Assembly (NCBI RefSeq): GCF_013087515.1
Contig: NZ_JABFCN010000016.1
Location: 1 to 64,000, forward strand
Direction: 5' to 3'
DNA: 64,000 nt
From: Rhizobium sophorae
Lineage (GTDB): Bacteria; Pseudomonadota; Alphaproteobacteria; Rhizobiales; Rhizobiaceae
Made by a program: the position numbers and the translations under genes. This document shows, piece after piece, positions 1 through 9,350 of the stretch (the stretch's first letter is position 1; each line of letters opens with the position of its first letter). Below the pieces are notes generated by a model, which was given only the letters and a program-made list of their open reading frames with translations, did no database searches and was not told the origin of the DNA.

Positions 1-69
1 GGCAAGCCGACAGGAAGCCGTCTGACGGCAGACGAGCAGGCGAAGCTGAGCGAGCTGCTGAAGAAATAA
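1..69 (+). CDS. C-terminal end of a probable cytochrome c maturation protein (CcmH/CycL)
   Basis: Only the last 22 codons are present, ending with TAA at 67-69. The visible tail contains RLTADEQAKLSELLKK, the short charged ending (LT-x-E/D-E/Q-x-x-L-x-x-LL) that I associate with CcmH/CycL proteins. These are membrane-anchored thiol-disulfide proteins that hold apocytochrome c for heme attachment in the periplasm. In rhizobia the cycHJKL genes lie directly before degP, and degP is the next gene here. The identification rests on this short tail and the gene order, so it is moderately secure. Confidence 0.55.
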   Translation, partial: GKPTGSRLTADEQAKLSELLKK

Positions 70-283
70 CCGACCGGGCTGAGCCGGTAGGCGAGCATTT
101 CCGACCGCGTCCAGGCCGCCCAGATAAGCCGGCGGCACGTTTGGCCGGAAGCAAAGCTTGCAAACATTACCAACTTTTCATTAGCCGGACAGTTCGCAGT
201 AAGGTGCGGCGTCCTATATCTTTAGTCATCGACTGATCCGGCGTCGCCGGTCTGAAGATTTAAGAACAAGAGAAGGTGCTCCA

Positions 284-1879
284 ATGCTCAAGAATTTCAA
301 CGGACGTCCGTCCCTCGCCACTGTGCTCAAGGCTTCTACCGTCGCCGGTATCGCAGCCGCTGTGCTTGCAACCGGCGTTCCGCTCGAAATCACCCGGTCT
401 TATGCCGAAGCTGTTAAGGTTCAGGCGCCTGCCGTTCCGAGCTTCGCCAATGTCGTCGACGCCGTCTCGCCGGCCGTCGTTTCCGTCCGGGTCGAAAACC
501 GCGTCAATCCCGTCTCCGACAACAACAATGACGGCTTCTCCTTCGATTTCAACGGCCGCGGCTTCGACGACCTTCCCGACGATCATCCGCTGAAGCGGTT
601 CTTCAAGCAGTTCGGCCAGGATCCGAATGATCAGCAGGGCCATTCCAGGCGCTTCGGCCAGAACGGCCCGAATGGCGGTCCGAATGGTCCGGGCGGCAAG
701 GGTCGCCTCCGCCCCGTCGCCCAGGGTTCCGGCTTCTTCATCTCCGAGGATGGCTATATCGTCACCAACAATCACGTCGTTTCCGATGGCCAGGCCTTCG
801 TCGCGGTCATGAATGACGGGACCGAACTCGATGCCAAGCTGATCGGCAAGGATCCGCGCACCGACCTCGCCGTGCTGAAGGTCGACGGCAAGGGCAAGAA
901 GTTCACCTACGTCAACTGGGCCGACGACAACAACGTCCGAGTCGGCGACTGGGTCGTTGCCGTCGGCAACCCCTTCGGCCTCGGCGGCACGGTCACAGCC
1001 GGTATTGTCTCGGCCCGCGGCCGCGATATCGGCTCCGGTCCTTATGACGATTACCTGCAGGTGGATGCCGCGGTGAACCGCGGCAACTCCGGCGGCCCGA
1101 CCTTTAACCTCAGCGGCGAAGTCGTCGGCATCAACACCGCGATCTTCTCGCCGTCGGGCGGCAGCGTCGGCATCGCCTTCGCCATTCCCGCCTCGACCGC
1201 CAAGGATGTCGTCGCCGATCTGATGAAGGACGGCCAGGTCTCGCGCGGCTGGCTGGGTGTCCAGATCCAGCCGGTGACCAAGGATATCGCCGAATCCATC
1301 GGTCTTTCCGAGCCGAGCGGCGCCCTTGTTGTCGCCCCGCAGGCCGGATCGCCGGGTGACAAGGCCGGCATGAAGGCCGGCGACGTCGTCACCGCGCTAA
1401 ACGGTGAGACGATCAAGGATGCGCGTGATCTTAGCCGCCGCATCGGCGCGATGCAGCCGGGCAGCAAGGTCGAGCTTTCGGTCTGGCGCGCCGGCAAGGC
1501 CCAGCCTCTCACCGTCGAACTCGGCACGCTGCCGATCGACCAGAAGGATGCGTCCGCCGATGACAGCAATCAGCCGCAGCAGCCTGAGGCACCGGCTTCC
1601 GAAAAGGCGCTTGCCGATCTCGGCCTGACGGTCGGCCCGTCGGACGACGGCAAGGGCCTGGCGATAACAGATATCGACCCGAACTCCGACGCCGCCGACA
1701 AGGGCATCAAGGAAGGCGAAAAGATCACTTCGGTCAACAACCAGGAGGTCTCCAGCGCCGATGATATCGTCAAGGTGCTGAACCAGGCGAAGAAGGACGG
1801 GCGCACCCGCGCGCTCTTCCAGATCCAGTCCAATGAAGGAAGCCGTTTCGTAGCGCTTCCGATCAACGGCCAGGGCTGA
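284..1879 (+). CDS. degP: DegP/HtrA family periplasmic serine endoprotease
   Basis: This 531-aa trypsin-like protease has two PDZ domains and degrades or refolds damaged proteins in the periplasm. Residues 1-45 include a hydrophobic export signal. A Gly/Asn-rich loop follows at about 70-140, longer than in E. coli DegP. The catalytic triad is visible: His164 in TNNHVVS, Asp194 in RTDLAVL and Ser269 in GNSGGP. PDZ1 covers about 310-410 and PDZ2 the last 90 residues, separated by an acidic Gln/Pro linker. The start has AGAAGG upstream. A CTATAT element at 214-219 resembles a rhizobial -10 box, but I see no clear -35 partner. A strong hairpin follows the stop. Position after cytochrome c maturation genes matches other rhizobia. 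Confidence 0.95.
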   Translation: MLKNFNGRPSLATVLKASTVAGIAAAVLATGVPLEITRSYAEAVKVQAPAVPSFANVVDAVSPAVVSVRVENRVNPVSDNNNDGFSFDFNGRGFDDLPDDHPLKRFFKQFGQDPNDQQGHSRRFGQNGPNGGPNGPGGKGRLRPVAQGSGFFISEDGYIVTNNHVVSDGQAFVAVMNDGTELDAKLIGKDPRTDLAVLKVDGKGKKFTYVNWADDNNVRVGDWVVAVGNPFGLGGTVTAGIVSARGRDIGSGPYDDYLQVDAAVNRGNSGGPTFNLSGEVVGINTAIFSPSGGSVGIAFAIPASTAKDVVADLMKDGQVSRGWLGVQIQPVTKDIAESIGLSEPSGALVVAPQAGSPGDKAGMKAGDVVTALNGETIKDARDLSRRIGAMQPGSKVELSVWRAGKAQPLTVELGTLPIDQKDASADDSNQPQQPEAPASEKALADLGLTVGPSDDGKGLAITDIDPNSDAADKGIKEGEKITSVNNQEVSSADDIVKVLNQAKKDGRTRALFQIQSNEGSRFVALPINGQG

Positions 1880-1894
1880 TCATCAAGACAACTG

Positions 1895-1930
1895 GAGCCG
1901 CGCGGACGAAACTCCGCGCGGCTCTATTCT
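1895..1930 (+). terminator. Rho-independent terminator after degP
   Basis: A perfect 12-bp stem (1895-1906 with 1913-1924) closes a 6-base CGAAAC loop and is followed by a T-rich stretch. It lies 16 bp after the degP stop and 25 bp before the next start. The two-component pair downstream is therefore probably transcribed mostly from read-through or its own promoter. Confidence 0.85.
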
Positions 1931-1954
1931 TCTGACCTTTGAAGGATGATCGCC

Positions 1955-2701
1955 ATGAGCGCCGCCCCGCAGGAAGATGCTTTGAGCCTTGCCGAAACGC
2001 AGCCGGCGGGTAATGTCGGCCGCATGAAGATTCTCATCATCGAAGATGATCTCGAAGCCGCGGTCTACCTCACGAAAGCCTTTCGCGAGGCGGGCATCGT
2101 CGCCGATCACGCCAGCGACGGCGAGAGCGGTCTGTTCATGGGGTCGGAAAATACCTACGACGTCATCGTCATCGACCGCATGCTGCCGCGCCGCGACGGG
2201 CTTTCCGTCATCAGCGAGTTGCGCCGCAAGTCGATCCATACGCCGGTCCTCATCCTCTCGGCGCTCGGCCAGGTCGATGACCGCGTGACCGGTCTTCGTG
2301 CCGGCGGCGACGATTACCTGCCGAAGCCATATGCCTTCAGCGAGTTGCTGGCGCGCGTCGAGGTGCTCGGCCGCCGCAAGGGCACGCCGGATCAGGACGT
2401 CGTCTACCGCGTCGGCGATCTCGAACTCGACCGGCTCTCCCATGAGGTGCGCCGCGGCGGCAAGGAGATCCCGCTGCAGCCGCGCGAATTCCGCCTGCTC
2501 GAATATCTGATGAAGAATGCCGGCCAGGTGGTGACCCGCACCATGCTGCTCGAAAATGTCTGGGACTATCACTTCGACCCGCAGACCAACGTCATCGACG
2601 TCCATGTCTCGCGGCTGCGCTCGAAGATCGAGAAGGACTACAGCCAGCCGCTCCTGAAGACCATTCGCGGCGCGGGGTACATGATCAAGGATGAGGGATG
2701 A
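1955..2701 (+). CDS. OmpR/PhoB-type response regulator
   Basis: This is a two-domain DNA-binding response regulator of 248 aa. The receiver domain begins at MKILIIEDD after a 23-residue extension. Its acidic pocket is ED near the start, the phosphoacceptor is Asp74 in VIDRMLPRRDG, and the conserved lysine lies in YLPKPY. The C-terminal winged helix carries LQPREFRLLEYL and VIDVHVSRLRSKI, typical of OmpR. I chose ATG 1955 because GAAGG at 1941-1945 is 9 bases upstream; ATG 1946 abuts that site, and ATG 2024 would give the family's usual length but has no good ribosome site. The stop overlaps the kinase start by four bases, so the two are translationally coupled partners. The stimulus is not evident; adjacency to degP suggests envelope stress. 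Confidence 0.92.
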   Translation: MSAAPQEDALSLAETQPAGNVGRMKILIIEDDLEAAVYLTKAFREAGIVADHASDGESGLFMGSENTYDVIVIDRMLPRRDGLSVISELRRKSIHTPVLILSALGQVDDRVTGLRAGGDDYLPKPYAFSELLARVEVLGRRKGTPDQDVVYRVGDLELDRLSHEVRRGGKEIPLQPREFRLLEYLMKNAGQVVTRTMLLENVWDYHFDPQTNVIDVHVSRLRSKIEKDYSQPLLKTIRGAGYMIKDEG

Positions 2702-4107
2702 GCCGTTTCAAGGTTCTCTTCAAGTCCACAGCAGTCCGCCTTTCGGCACTCTATATTCTGCTTTTCGCCATCTGCGCCGCGACGCTCGTCTTCTATGTGA
2801 CGGCGATGTCGGAGCGGCTGCTGACGGGCCAGATCCGCGACGCCGTCAGGCAAGAGGTGGAGCAGGTTCAGCGCGCCTATGATACCGGCGGCATGAACCT
2901 TCTCCTGCGAACGATGGAACGGCGTGCCCGCCAGCCGGGCGCCAACCTCTATATCATTGCCGGTCCCTCGGGCGATATTCTCGCCGGCAACGTCGCGTCG
3001 GTGCAGCCGGGTGTCTTCGAGGAGATCGGCTGGACCTCCGCGCCCTTCGGCTACCAGCGTTATACCGACAGTGGTATCGAGCGCCGCCACAAGGCAATCG
3101 CCAATATTTTCGTGCTCGACAATGGCCTCAGAATCCTGATCGGCCGCGACCTCGGCGACCCCGAGCGTTTCCGTCTGCTGGTGCGCCAGGCGCTGATGGT
3201 GGCCTTGGCGATCATGGGGCTTGGCGCCATCATCATCTGGTTCGGCATCGGCCGCAACGCTCTGAAACGCATCGACCGCATGTCGGATGCCAGCAAGAAG
3301 ATCATGGCCGGCGACCTGTCGCAGCGCCTGCCGGTGGGCGGATCCGGCGATGAATTCGACCGCCTGTCGATGTCGTTGAATACCATGCTGGAGCGCATCG
3401 AGAAGCTGAACGAGGGCCTCCGGCAGGTCTCCGACAACATCGCCCACGATCTGAAGACGCCGTTGACGCGGCTGCGCAACAAGGCGGCCGATGCGCTGGA
3501 TATCGCCGACGGCGAGGCGCGGCGCAGCGCGCTCGAAGGCATCATCTCCGAATCGGACCAGCTGATCCGCACCTTCAACGCGCTGCTGATGATCTCCCGC
3601 GTCGAGGCCGGCTCGGTCGCCGCAGAGATGTCGCCGGTAGAACTTTCGGCCATCGTCGCCGACAGCGCCGAGCTTTACGAACCGGCGGCGGAGGAGGCCG
3701 GGCTTGGCCTCAGCTCCAGCATCGAGCCGGATGTCGAGGTGCAGGGCAATCGAGAGCTGATCGGTCAGGCGATCTTCAATCTGCTCGACAATGCCATCAA
3801 ATATTCCTCCGATACCGAAGGGGCTGGCAAGGTATCGCTGAAGCTCTCCCGCCGCCCGGATGGCATCTGCCTATCGGTTGCCGACCATGGGCCGGGCGTT
3901 CCGGCCGACAGGCGCGACGACGTGGTGAAGCGCTTCGTCCGCCTCGATGAAAGCCGGTCGAAGCCGGGGACGGGGCTTGGGCTTTCTCTCGTGGAAGCGG
4001 TGATGGAGCTGCACAACGGCCGGTTGGAACTCTCCGATACCGATCCTGACAAGCCCGAAAAGCGCGGATTGACCGTCAGCATGATTTTCCCCGCCAAGGC
4101 CGCCTGA
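2698..4107 (+). CDS. Membrane sensor histidine kinase, partner of the preceding regulator
   Basis: This 469-aa protein is an EnvZ-like kinase. It has a transmembrane segment at about 15-40, a periplasmic sensor region, a second membrane segment at about 160-185, and a HAMP linker around 185-240. The dimerisation domain contains the phospho-accepting His in IAHDLKTPL, near residue 251. The ATP domain has the N box (NLLDNAIKYS), G1 (DHGPGV) and G2 (GTGLGLS). ATG overlaps the regulator's stop in ATGA. Both are expected to act as one signalling unit at the inner membrane. A hairpin and T-run follow the gene. Confidence 0.93.
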   Translation: MSRFKVLFKSTAVRLSALYILLFAICAATLVFYVTAMSERLLTGQIRDAVRQEVEQVQRAYDTGGMNLLLRTMERRARQPGANLYIIAGPSGDILAGNVASVQPGVFEEIGWTSAPFGYQRYTDSGIERRHKAIANIFVLDNGLRILIGRDLGDPERFRLLVRQALMVALAIMGLGAIIIWFGIGRNALKRIDRMSDASKKIMAGDLSQRLPVGGSGDEFDRLSMSLNTMLERIEKLNEGLRQVSDNIAHDLKTPLTRLRNKAADALDIADGEARRSALEGIISESDQLIRTFNALLMISRVEAGSVAAEMSPVELSAIVADSAELYEPAAEEAGLGLSSSIEPDVEVQGNRELIGQAIFNLLDNAIKYSSDTEGAGKVSLKLSRRPDGICLSVADHGPGVPADRRDDVVKRFVRLDESRSKPGTGLGLSLVEAVMELHNGRLELSDTDPDKPEKRGLTVSMIFPAKAA

Positions 4108-4113
4108 GCTTTT

Positions 4114-4155
4114 CCGCCGAAATACGATCGGTTGAATCGTATATTGGCGGTTTTC
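4114..4155 (+). terminator. Probable terminator after the two-component pair
   Basis: CCGCC (4114-4118) pairs with GGCGG (4146-4150), enclosing a second stem in which ATACGAT pairs with ATCGTAT. TTTT follows at 4151-4154. It lies just after the kinase stop and before glnE. Confidence 0.7.
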
Positions 4156-4244
4156 CGCCAAGACCCTAGTTTAATGCCGGTCGAAGGAGGCGTTCCCGCG
4201 ATTCTGCGGGGTCATTTCCTTCGGCGCTAAAGCAGGGAGAGCGC

Positions 4245-7202
4245 ATGCTGACGAAATCGACGCATGGCCTGAAGGATGTGGCCGAAGGGCTGCTGCGTCC
4301 GCTGAACCAGACGGAGTTGAAGCTGGCGCTGGCCGACCTTCAGGAGGCCGGCAGACACGAGCCGTCGGTGGCCGCGATGCTGAAGACGGAGAGCCCGCTT
4401 CGCGATTTCATCGCGGCCGTGCTGACGCTGTCGCCTTATCTGCGCGAAATCGTCAATCTCGACCCCGCCATCCTCGCCGGCGCCGTTACCGAGCCGCTGG
4501 AGCCGCAGATCGAGGCGTTGGTCGCCGAGGCGCGGGGCTGCTGGCGGCCGGATGGCGAGGGGGCTGCACCTGCCGAATCCGTGGTGATGAGCAGGCTGCG
4601 AATGATCAAACGCAAGGTGGCTTTCCTCGTCGCACTCGCCGATCTCGCGCGCATCTTCGACGGGCGGGCGACGACGACCTGGCTGAGCGAGCTTGCGGAA
4701 GCTTCGGTTGCCGCCGCCATCGATCATCTGCTGCTTTCGGCGCATGAGGGTGGAAAGCTGCGGCTGCGGGATTTGGCGGCACCGAGCGACGGCTCCGGGC
4801 TGATCGTGCTCGGCATGGGCAAACTCGGCGCATCCGAACTCAACTATTCCTCCGATATCGACCTCGTCGTCTTCTTCGACGAACAGGCCGGCATCGTGCC
4901 TGACCCGGATGACGCGATCGAGGTCTTCCCGAGAATGATGCGGCGGCTGGTGCGCATCCTGCAGGAGCGGACAGCGGACGGCTACGTCTTCCGCACCGAT
5001 CTCAGATTGCGCCCCGATCCCGGCTCGACGCCGCTGGCGATCCCGGTCGATGCGGCGATGATCTATTACGAGGGCAGGGGCCAGAACTGGGAGCGGGCGG
5101 CTTTCATCAAGGCACGCGCCGTTGCCGGCGACTTGACCGCGGGCCGCGACTTCCTGCGCGGGCTCGCCCCCTTCGTCTTCCGCAAATATCTCGATTACGC
5201 GGCGATTGCAGATATCCATTCGATCAAGCGGCAGATCCACGCGCATAAGGGCCACGGCGCCATTGCGGTCAAGGGTCATAACGTCAAGCTCGGCCGCGGC
5301 GGCATTCGCGAGATCGAATTCTTCGTCCAGACGCAGCAGCTGATCGCCGGCGGCCGCATGCCGGCCTTGCGCGGCCGGTCGACCGAGGAGACGCTCGGTG
5401 AACTCACCAAGGCGAAATGGATCGATGCGGAAACCCGTGACGAACTGACGGAGGCCTATTGGTTCCTGCGCGATGTCGAGCATCGCATCCAGATGGTGCG
5501 CGACGAGCAGACCCACCTGCTGCCGGAAACGGATGCCGACCTGAAACGCATCGCCTTCATGATGGGCTTTTCCGACACGCCGAGCTTCTCCGAACGGCTG
5601 GTCGGCGTGCTGAAGACGGTCGAGCGGCGTTACGCCCACCTCTTCGAACAGGAGAGCAGGCTTTCCACCGAGACCGGCAACCTCGTCTTCACCGGCCAGG
5701 GCGACGACCCGGATACGCTGGAGACGCTGAAAAAACTCGGCTTCACCAGGCCGTCCGATATTTCCCGTATCATCCGCACCTGGCATTATGGCCGCTACCG
5801 CGCGACGCAATCGGTGGAAGCGCGCGAAAGGCTGACGGAACTGGCGCCGCAGCTCCTGCGGGTCTTCGGCGAAAGCAAGCGCGCCGACGAGGCGCTGCTG
5901 CGCTTCGACAGTTTCATCTCCGGCCTTCCCTCCGGCATCCAGCTGTTCTCGCTGCTCGGCAGCAACCCGGCGCTGTTGTCGCTGATCGTCAACATCATGT
6001 CCTCGGCACCCCGGCTTGCCGAGGTGATCGCCGCCAAGCCGCATGTCTTCGACGGCATGCTCGATCCCGGCTTGATGGCCGAACTGCCGACGCGCGATTA
6101 TCTCGGCGAACGGCTGAAGGGCTCGCTTGCGCAGGCCCGCCACTATGAGGAGGTGCTTGACCGGCTGCGCATCTTCGCCGCCGAGCAGCGCTTCCTGATC
6201 GGCATCCGCCTGCTCACTGGCGCGATCAACGGGGTGATGGCCGCACGCGCCTTCACCCATCTCGCCGACCTCATCATTGCGGCGGCACTCGATGCCGTGG
6301 TAGGCGAGATGCGGGCAGCACACGGCGACTATCCCGGCGGGCGCATCGCGGTCGCCGGTATGGGCAAGCTCGGCAGCTTCGAGCTGACGGCCGGTTCCGA
6401 CATCGATCTGATCCTGCTCTATGATTATGACGATGCGGCCTTGGAATCCGATGGGCCCAAGCCGCTCGATGCGACGCGTTACTTCACCCGCATCACCCAG
6501 AGACTGATCGCCGCCTTCTCGGCGCCGACCGCAGAAGGTGTGCTTTATGAGGTCGACATGCGGCTGCGCCCATCCGGCAACAAGGGGCCGGTCGCCACCC
6601 GTATCAATGCTTTCGGCAAATATCAGCGCGAAGAGGCATGGACCTGGGAGCACATGGCGCTCAGCCGCGTCCGGCTGATTTGCGGCAATGAGAGCCTGAT
6701 CGCCGAGGCGGAGCTTGTCGTTCGCGAGGTGCTGTCGGCCGATCGCGATATTGCCAAGGTGGCGCATGATGTCGCCGAGATGCGCGAACTGATCGACAAG
6801 GAAAAGCCGCCGTCCGGCCCGTGGGACCTGAAGCTCATTCCCGGCGGCGTCATCGATCTCGAATTCATCGCCCAATATCTCGCACTGATCGCACCGACTA
6901 GGGGCGTCGGCATTGCCGCCAACGGGATGAGCACCGGCGAGGCCCTGAAGGAGCTTGGCGAGCCGCTGATGGCCACCGCCGATCTCGACATATGCCTCGA
7001 AGCCTTCGCGCTTTATACCGGCCTTTCGCAACTGATCCGCCTCTCCATCGACGGCCTGTTCGATCCGAAGGACGCGCCGGCGGGCCTCGTCGAACTCGTC
7101 TGCCGCGCCGGTGACAGCCCTGACATCAAGACGCTGGAAGCGGAGGTGAAGCGGCTGTCGAAAGCGGTTCGGAAAATATTCCTGAATGTCGTGAAAGCCT
7201 GA
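4245..7202 (+). CDS. glnE: Bifunctional glutamine synthetase adenylyltransferase/deadenylyltransferase
   Basis: GlnE adds AMP to, or removes it from, a tyrosine of each glutamine synthetase subunit under control of PII protein, and so tunes ammonium assimilation. The 985-aa length is normal. Two nucleotidyltransferase domains are visible, each with a paired-Asp motif: SSDIDLVVFFD near residue 203 and GSDIDLILLYD near 719. Each is preceded by a G-MGKLG motif and followed by a helical domain. GGIREIEFFVQ and GGVIDLEFIAQ repeat in the two halves, showing the internal duplication of the family. GGGAGA precedes the ATG. A long open frame on the opposite strand over the same bases is only a codon-bias shadow. 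Confidence 0.96.
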   Translation: MLTKSTHGLKDVAEGLLRPLNQTELKLALADLQEAGRHEPSVAAMLKTESPLRDFIAAVLTLSPYLREIVNLDPAILAGAVTEPLEPQIEALVAEARGCWRPDGEGAAPAESVVMSRLRMIKRKVAFLVALADLARIFDGRATTTWLSELAEASVAAAIDHLLLSAHEGGKLRLRDLAAPSDGSGLIVLGMGKLGASELNYSSDIDLVVFFDEQAGIVPDPDDAIEVFPRMMRRLVRILQERTADGYVFRTDLRLRPDPGSTPLAIPVDAAMIYYEGRGQNWERAAFIKARAVAGDLTAGRDFLRGLAPFVFRKYLDYAAIADIHSIKRQIHAHKGHGAIAVKGHNVKLGRGGIREIEFFVQTQQLIAGGRMPALRGRSTEETLGELTKAKWIDAETRDELTEAYWFLRDVEHRIQMVRDEQTHLLPETDADLKRIAFMMGFSDTPSFSERLVGVLKTVERRYAHLFEQESRLSTETGNLVFTGQGDDPDTLETLKKLGFTRPSDISRIIRTWHYGRYRATQSVEARERLTELAPQLLRVFGESKRADEALLRFDSFISGLPSGIQLFSLLGSNPALLSLIVNIMSSAPRLAEVIAAKPHVFDGMLDPGLMAELPTRDYLGERLKGSLAQARHYEEVLDRLRIFAAEQRFLIGIRLLTGAINGVMAARAFTHLADLIIAAALDAVVGEMRAAHGDYPGGRIAVAGMGKLGSFELTAGSDIDLILLYDYDDAALESDGPKPLDATRYFTRITQRLIAAFSAPTAEGVLYEVDMRLRPSGNKGPVATRINAFGKYQREEAWTWEHMALSRVRLICGNESLIAEAELVVREVLSADRDIAKVAHDVAEMRELIDKEKPPSGPWDLKLIPGGVIDLEFIAQYLALIAPTRGVGIAANGMSTGEALKELGEPLMATADLDICLEAFALYTGLSQLIRLSIDGLFDPKDAPAGLVELVCRAGDSPDIKTLEAEVKRLSKAVRKIFLNVVKA

Positions 7203-7302
7203 TCTCACATCAGATCGAACGACCACGAGGATTATCTCGAGCATGATCTGTCGGATTCTCGTTTAGCCGACCGTCTTCAGGACAAAGCTATGGAGAACAC
7301 CA

Positions 7303-7953
7303 ATGACGATTACCATTACCGCTTTTGAACGGTCGCCCGATCGCGGCAGAGGGCTGGCCCGCGACATGCGCGTTCGCTGGGCGCTCGAAGAAGTGGGCCA
7401 GCCTTACGACGTGCGTCTTGTATCATTCAAAGAGATGAAGGAACCTGCGCATCTCGCGCTGCAGCCTTTCGGGCAGATCCCGACCTATGAAGAAGGCGAT
7501 CTCGCTTTATTCGAGTCCGGCGCCATCGTCTTCCATATCGGCGAGCGCCATGCGGGCCTGCTGCCGGACGATGCGAATGCCCGGGCGCGTGCGCTCACAT
7601 GGATGTTTGCCGCGCTCAACACGGTGGAACCGCCGATCTTCGACCGCGCTCTCGCCAGAATCTTCGAGCGCAACGAGCCTTGGTACGAGCAGCGCCTGCA
7701 TGCCCTCGAGGTCAGCATCCGCAAACGGCTGGACGGTCTTTCCCGTCGCCTTGGCGATGCCGACTGGCTCGACGGCGCGTTCAGCGCCGGCGACCTGCTG
7801 ATGGTGACGGTGCTGCTCAGGCTGAAAGGATCGGATATATTGGACGACTATCCGAACCTTTCCGCCTATGTCGCCCGCGGCGAAGCGCGGCCCGCATACA
7901 AGCGTGCTTTCGCCGCTCAGCTGGCGGTTTTCACTGCTGCATCGACAAGCTGA
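7303..7953 (+). CDS. Glutathione S-transferase family protein
   Basis: A 216-aa protein with the two-part GST fold. The N-terminal thioredoxin-like half contains LRWALEE-type helix residues (RWALEEVGQPYDV), the conserved cis-proline segment GQIPTYEEGDLALFESGAI, and a C-terminal all-helical domain with SAGDLLMVTVLLRL. This fold conjugates glutathione to electrophiles or binds ligands in the cytoplasm; the substrate cannot be read from the sequence. GGAG lies 8 bases before the ATG. The gene converges on the cytochrome b561 gene. The 100 bp between glnE and this gene show no clear element apart from a GAGCATGAT fragment resembling a decayed Rhizobium repeat. Confidence 0.9.
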   Translation: MTITITAFERSPDRGRGLARDMRVRWALEEVGQPYDVRLVSFKEMKEPAHLALQPFGQIPTYEEGDLALFESGAIVFHIGERHAGLLPDDANARARALTWMFAALNTVEPPIFDRALARIFERNEPWYEQRLHALEVSIRKRLDGLSRRLGDADWLDGAFSAGDLLMVTVLLRLKGSDILDDYPNLSAYVARGEARPAYKRAFAAQLAVFTAASTS

Positions 7954-8045
7954 CAAAGGTCTGCTCCCAGACAACCGCACTCGGATCATTGGCGAGGATG
8001 ACAGCTTCATCTACAAGGAACCGGGGGCGCCAGCGACTTTCCGGC

Positions 8046-9269
8046 TTAGCTCATTGGCCCGGACGGCGTCGCTTCGAGCTTGAAGGCTACGCGGATGACC
8101 TTGTCGAGCCATTCACCCTTTCCGTCATTCTGCAGACCAAGTCCAAGGGCCAGACGATCCAGCTCCGCCGTGCCGGCAACGATGGCCCGTCCCGCCCCGT
8201 CGCGCTGCATCGTAAACGGGACCGACACAGGCACCGTCACACCGCGGACAAGGACATTGCCCTTGCCGTAATAGGCCTCGCCCGCCGTTTCGAAATGGTC
8301 GAGCACAACCTCCACCAGCGGATGGGTCGCCGTCTGCAGGCCGTCGTCGCCGCCGATATTGGGCCTGACGAATGAATTATCGAAATCGATGGAGGCGGCG
8401 TCGATGACAATCCGCGCCTTGGCGGCGCCAAGATTGTCCGGATCGAATTCGATGAATGCGTCCCATTTTCCGATCGTGCCGGCAGTCGGCGTTCCGGAGA
8501 AATTGATCGTGTAGGTCAGTGCAGACTTCGTTTTATCGATCACCCAGCCGGATGGCGATGCTTCAGTCGATCCAAGGTCCGCGGCATTGACGGATGTAGT
8601 GCCGCCCGTTCTGGAGATCAACAGTCCGCCGCCGATAAAGCACAGTGCCAGCACGACGGAGACCAGCACGCCGATTGCGGAGGAGGGCATCCGGCGCAGC
8701 CAGCCGAAAGGTATCATTCGCGAAAAGGACGGCATCCGGTCTATCACCGAATGCTTGAGCGCCCCGGCCACATGCAGAACCAGAAGCAAACCGAAACCAT
8801 AGGCCAGAATGACATGCGCATTCTCGGACGCGGCCTCAACTGTTGCGCGCATCGAGGCCGGAATGGGCAGATGTGGCCAGACCAGGGTATCGGAGAGAAA
8901 CAGAAGGGTGGGAATCCCTGTAGAGGACGCCGACACCAGCAGCCAGCCGGTCAAAGGCACGACCAGCATCAGCGCATAGAACAGTGCATGGACGATGCTG
9001 GCCGCGGCCCGTTCCGCCCGTGTCATCGGCGCATGCGCGGGCGGCGTGTGGAACAGGCGCCAGGCGATGCGGGCGATCGTCAAGGTTAGGACCGCGATGC
9101 CGAACGTCTTGTGCCACTGAAACATCCCAAAACGCAGCGTATCTGGAACGCTCTCCACGCGGCTCATCAGAAAACCCATGGCAAGCTGGGTCAGGATGAG
9201 CGCAGCGATGAGCCAGTGCAGGATCATTGCACCCATACTGTAGGCCCGGACCGAATGTGTAGCTGACAT
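8046..9269 (-). CDS. Cytochrome b561 fused to a YceI-like domain
   Basis: This 407-aa protein joins two families. Residues 1-230 form a diheme cytochrome b561 with four core membrane helices plus one more near 205-225; candidate heme histidines are in MILHWL, WHKTFG, NAHVIL and LHVAG. Residues 240-407 are a YceI-type lipocalin-like domain (SALTYTINFSG, GEAYYGKGNVLVRG) that would sit in the periplasm and in this family binds polyisoprenoids or amphiphiles. The start is ATG 9269, with GGAAG seven bases upstream; a GTG at 9350 lacks such support. The free YceI gene lies directly upstream in the same direction, suggesting one operon in membrane redox or quinone handling. The exact electron donor is unknown. 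Confidence 0.9.
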   Translation of the reverse strand: MSATHSVRAYSMGAMILHWLIAALILTQLAMGFLMSRVESVPDTLRFGMFQWHKTFGIAVLTLTIARIAWRLFHTPPAHAPMTRAERAAASIVHALFYALMLVVPLTGWLLVSASSTGIPTLLFLSDTLVWPHLPIPASMRATVEAASENAHVILAYGFGLLLVLHVAGALKHSVIDRMPSFSRMIPFGWLRRMPSSAIGVLVSVVLALCFIGGGLLISRTGGTTSVNAADLGSTEASPSGWVIDKTKSALTYTINFSGTPTAGTIGKWDAFIEFDPDNLGAAKARIVIDAASIDFDNSFVRPNIGGDDGLQTATHPLVEVVLDHFETAGEAYYGKGNVLVRGVTVPVSVPFTMQRDGAGRAIVAGTAELDRLALGLGLQNDGKGEWLDKVIRVAFKLEATPSGPMS

Positions 9270-9350
9270 GGGTGACTTCCAATCGTCGCAATGGGAGCGC
9301 AAAACAGCCGGCGCAACCCGACGATGTCGGGCTGCACCGGCAACGAACAC

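Noticed and set aside
4227..7244. A 1005-codon open frame on the minus strand across glnE
   Set aside because: It mirrors glnE in the opposite strand, has no family motif and is rich in Arg, Asp and His as expected from antisense of GC-rich genes. GlnE itself is unmistakable.
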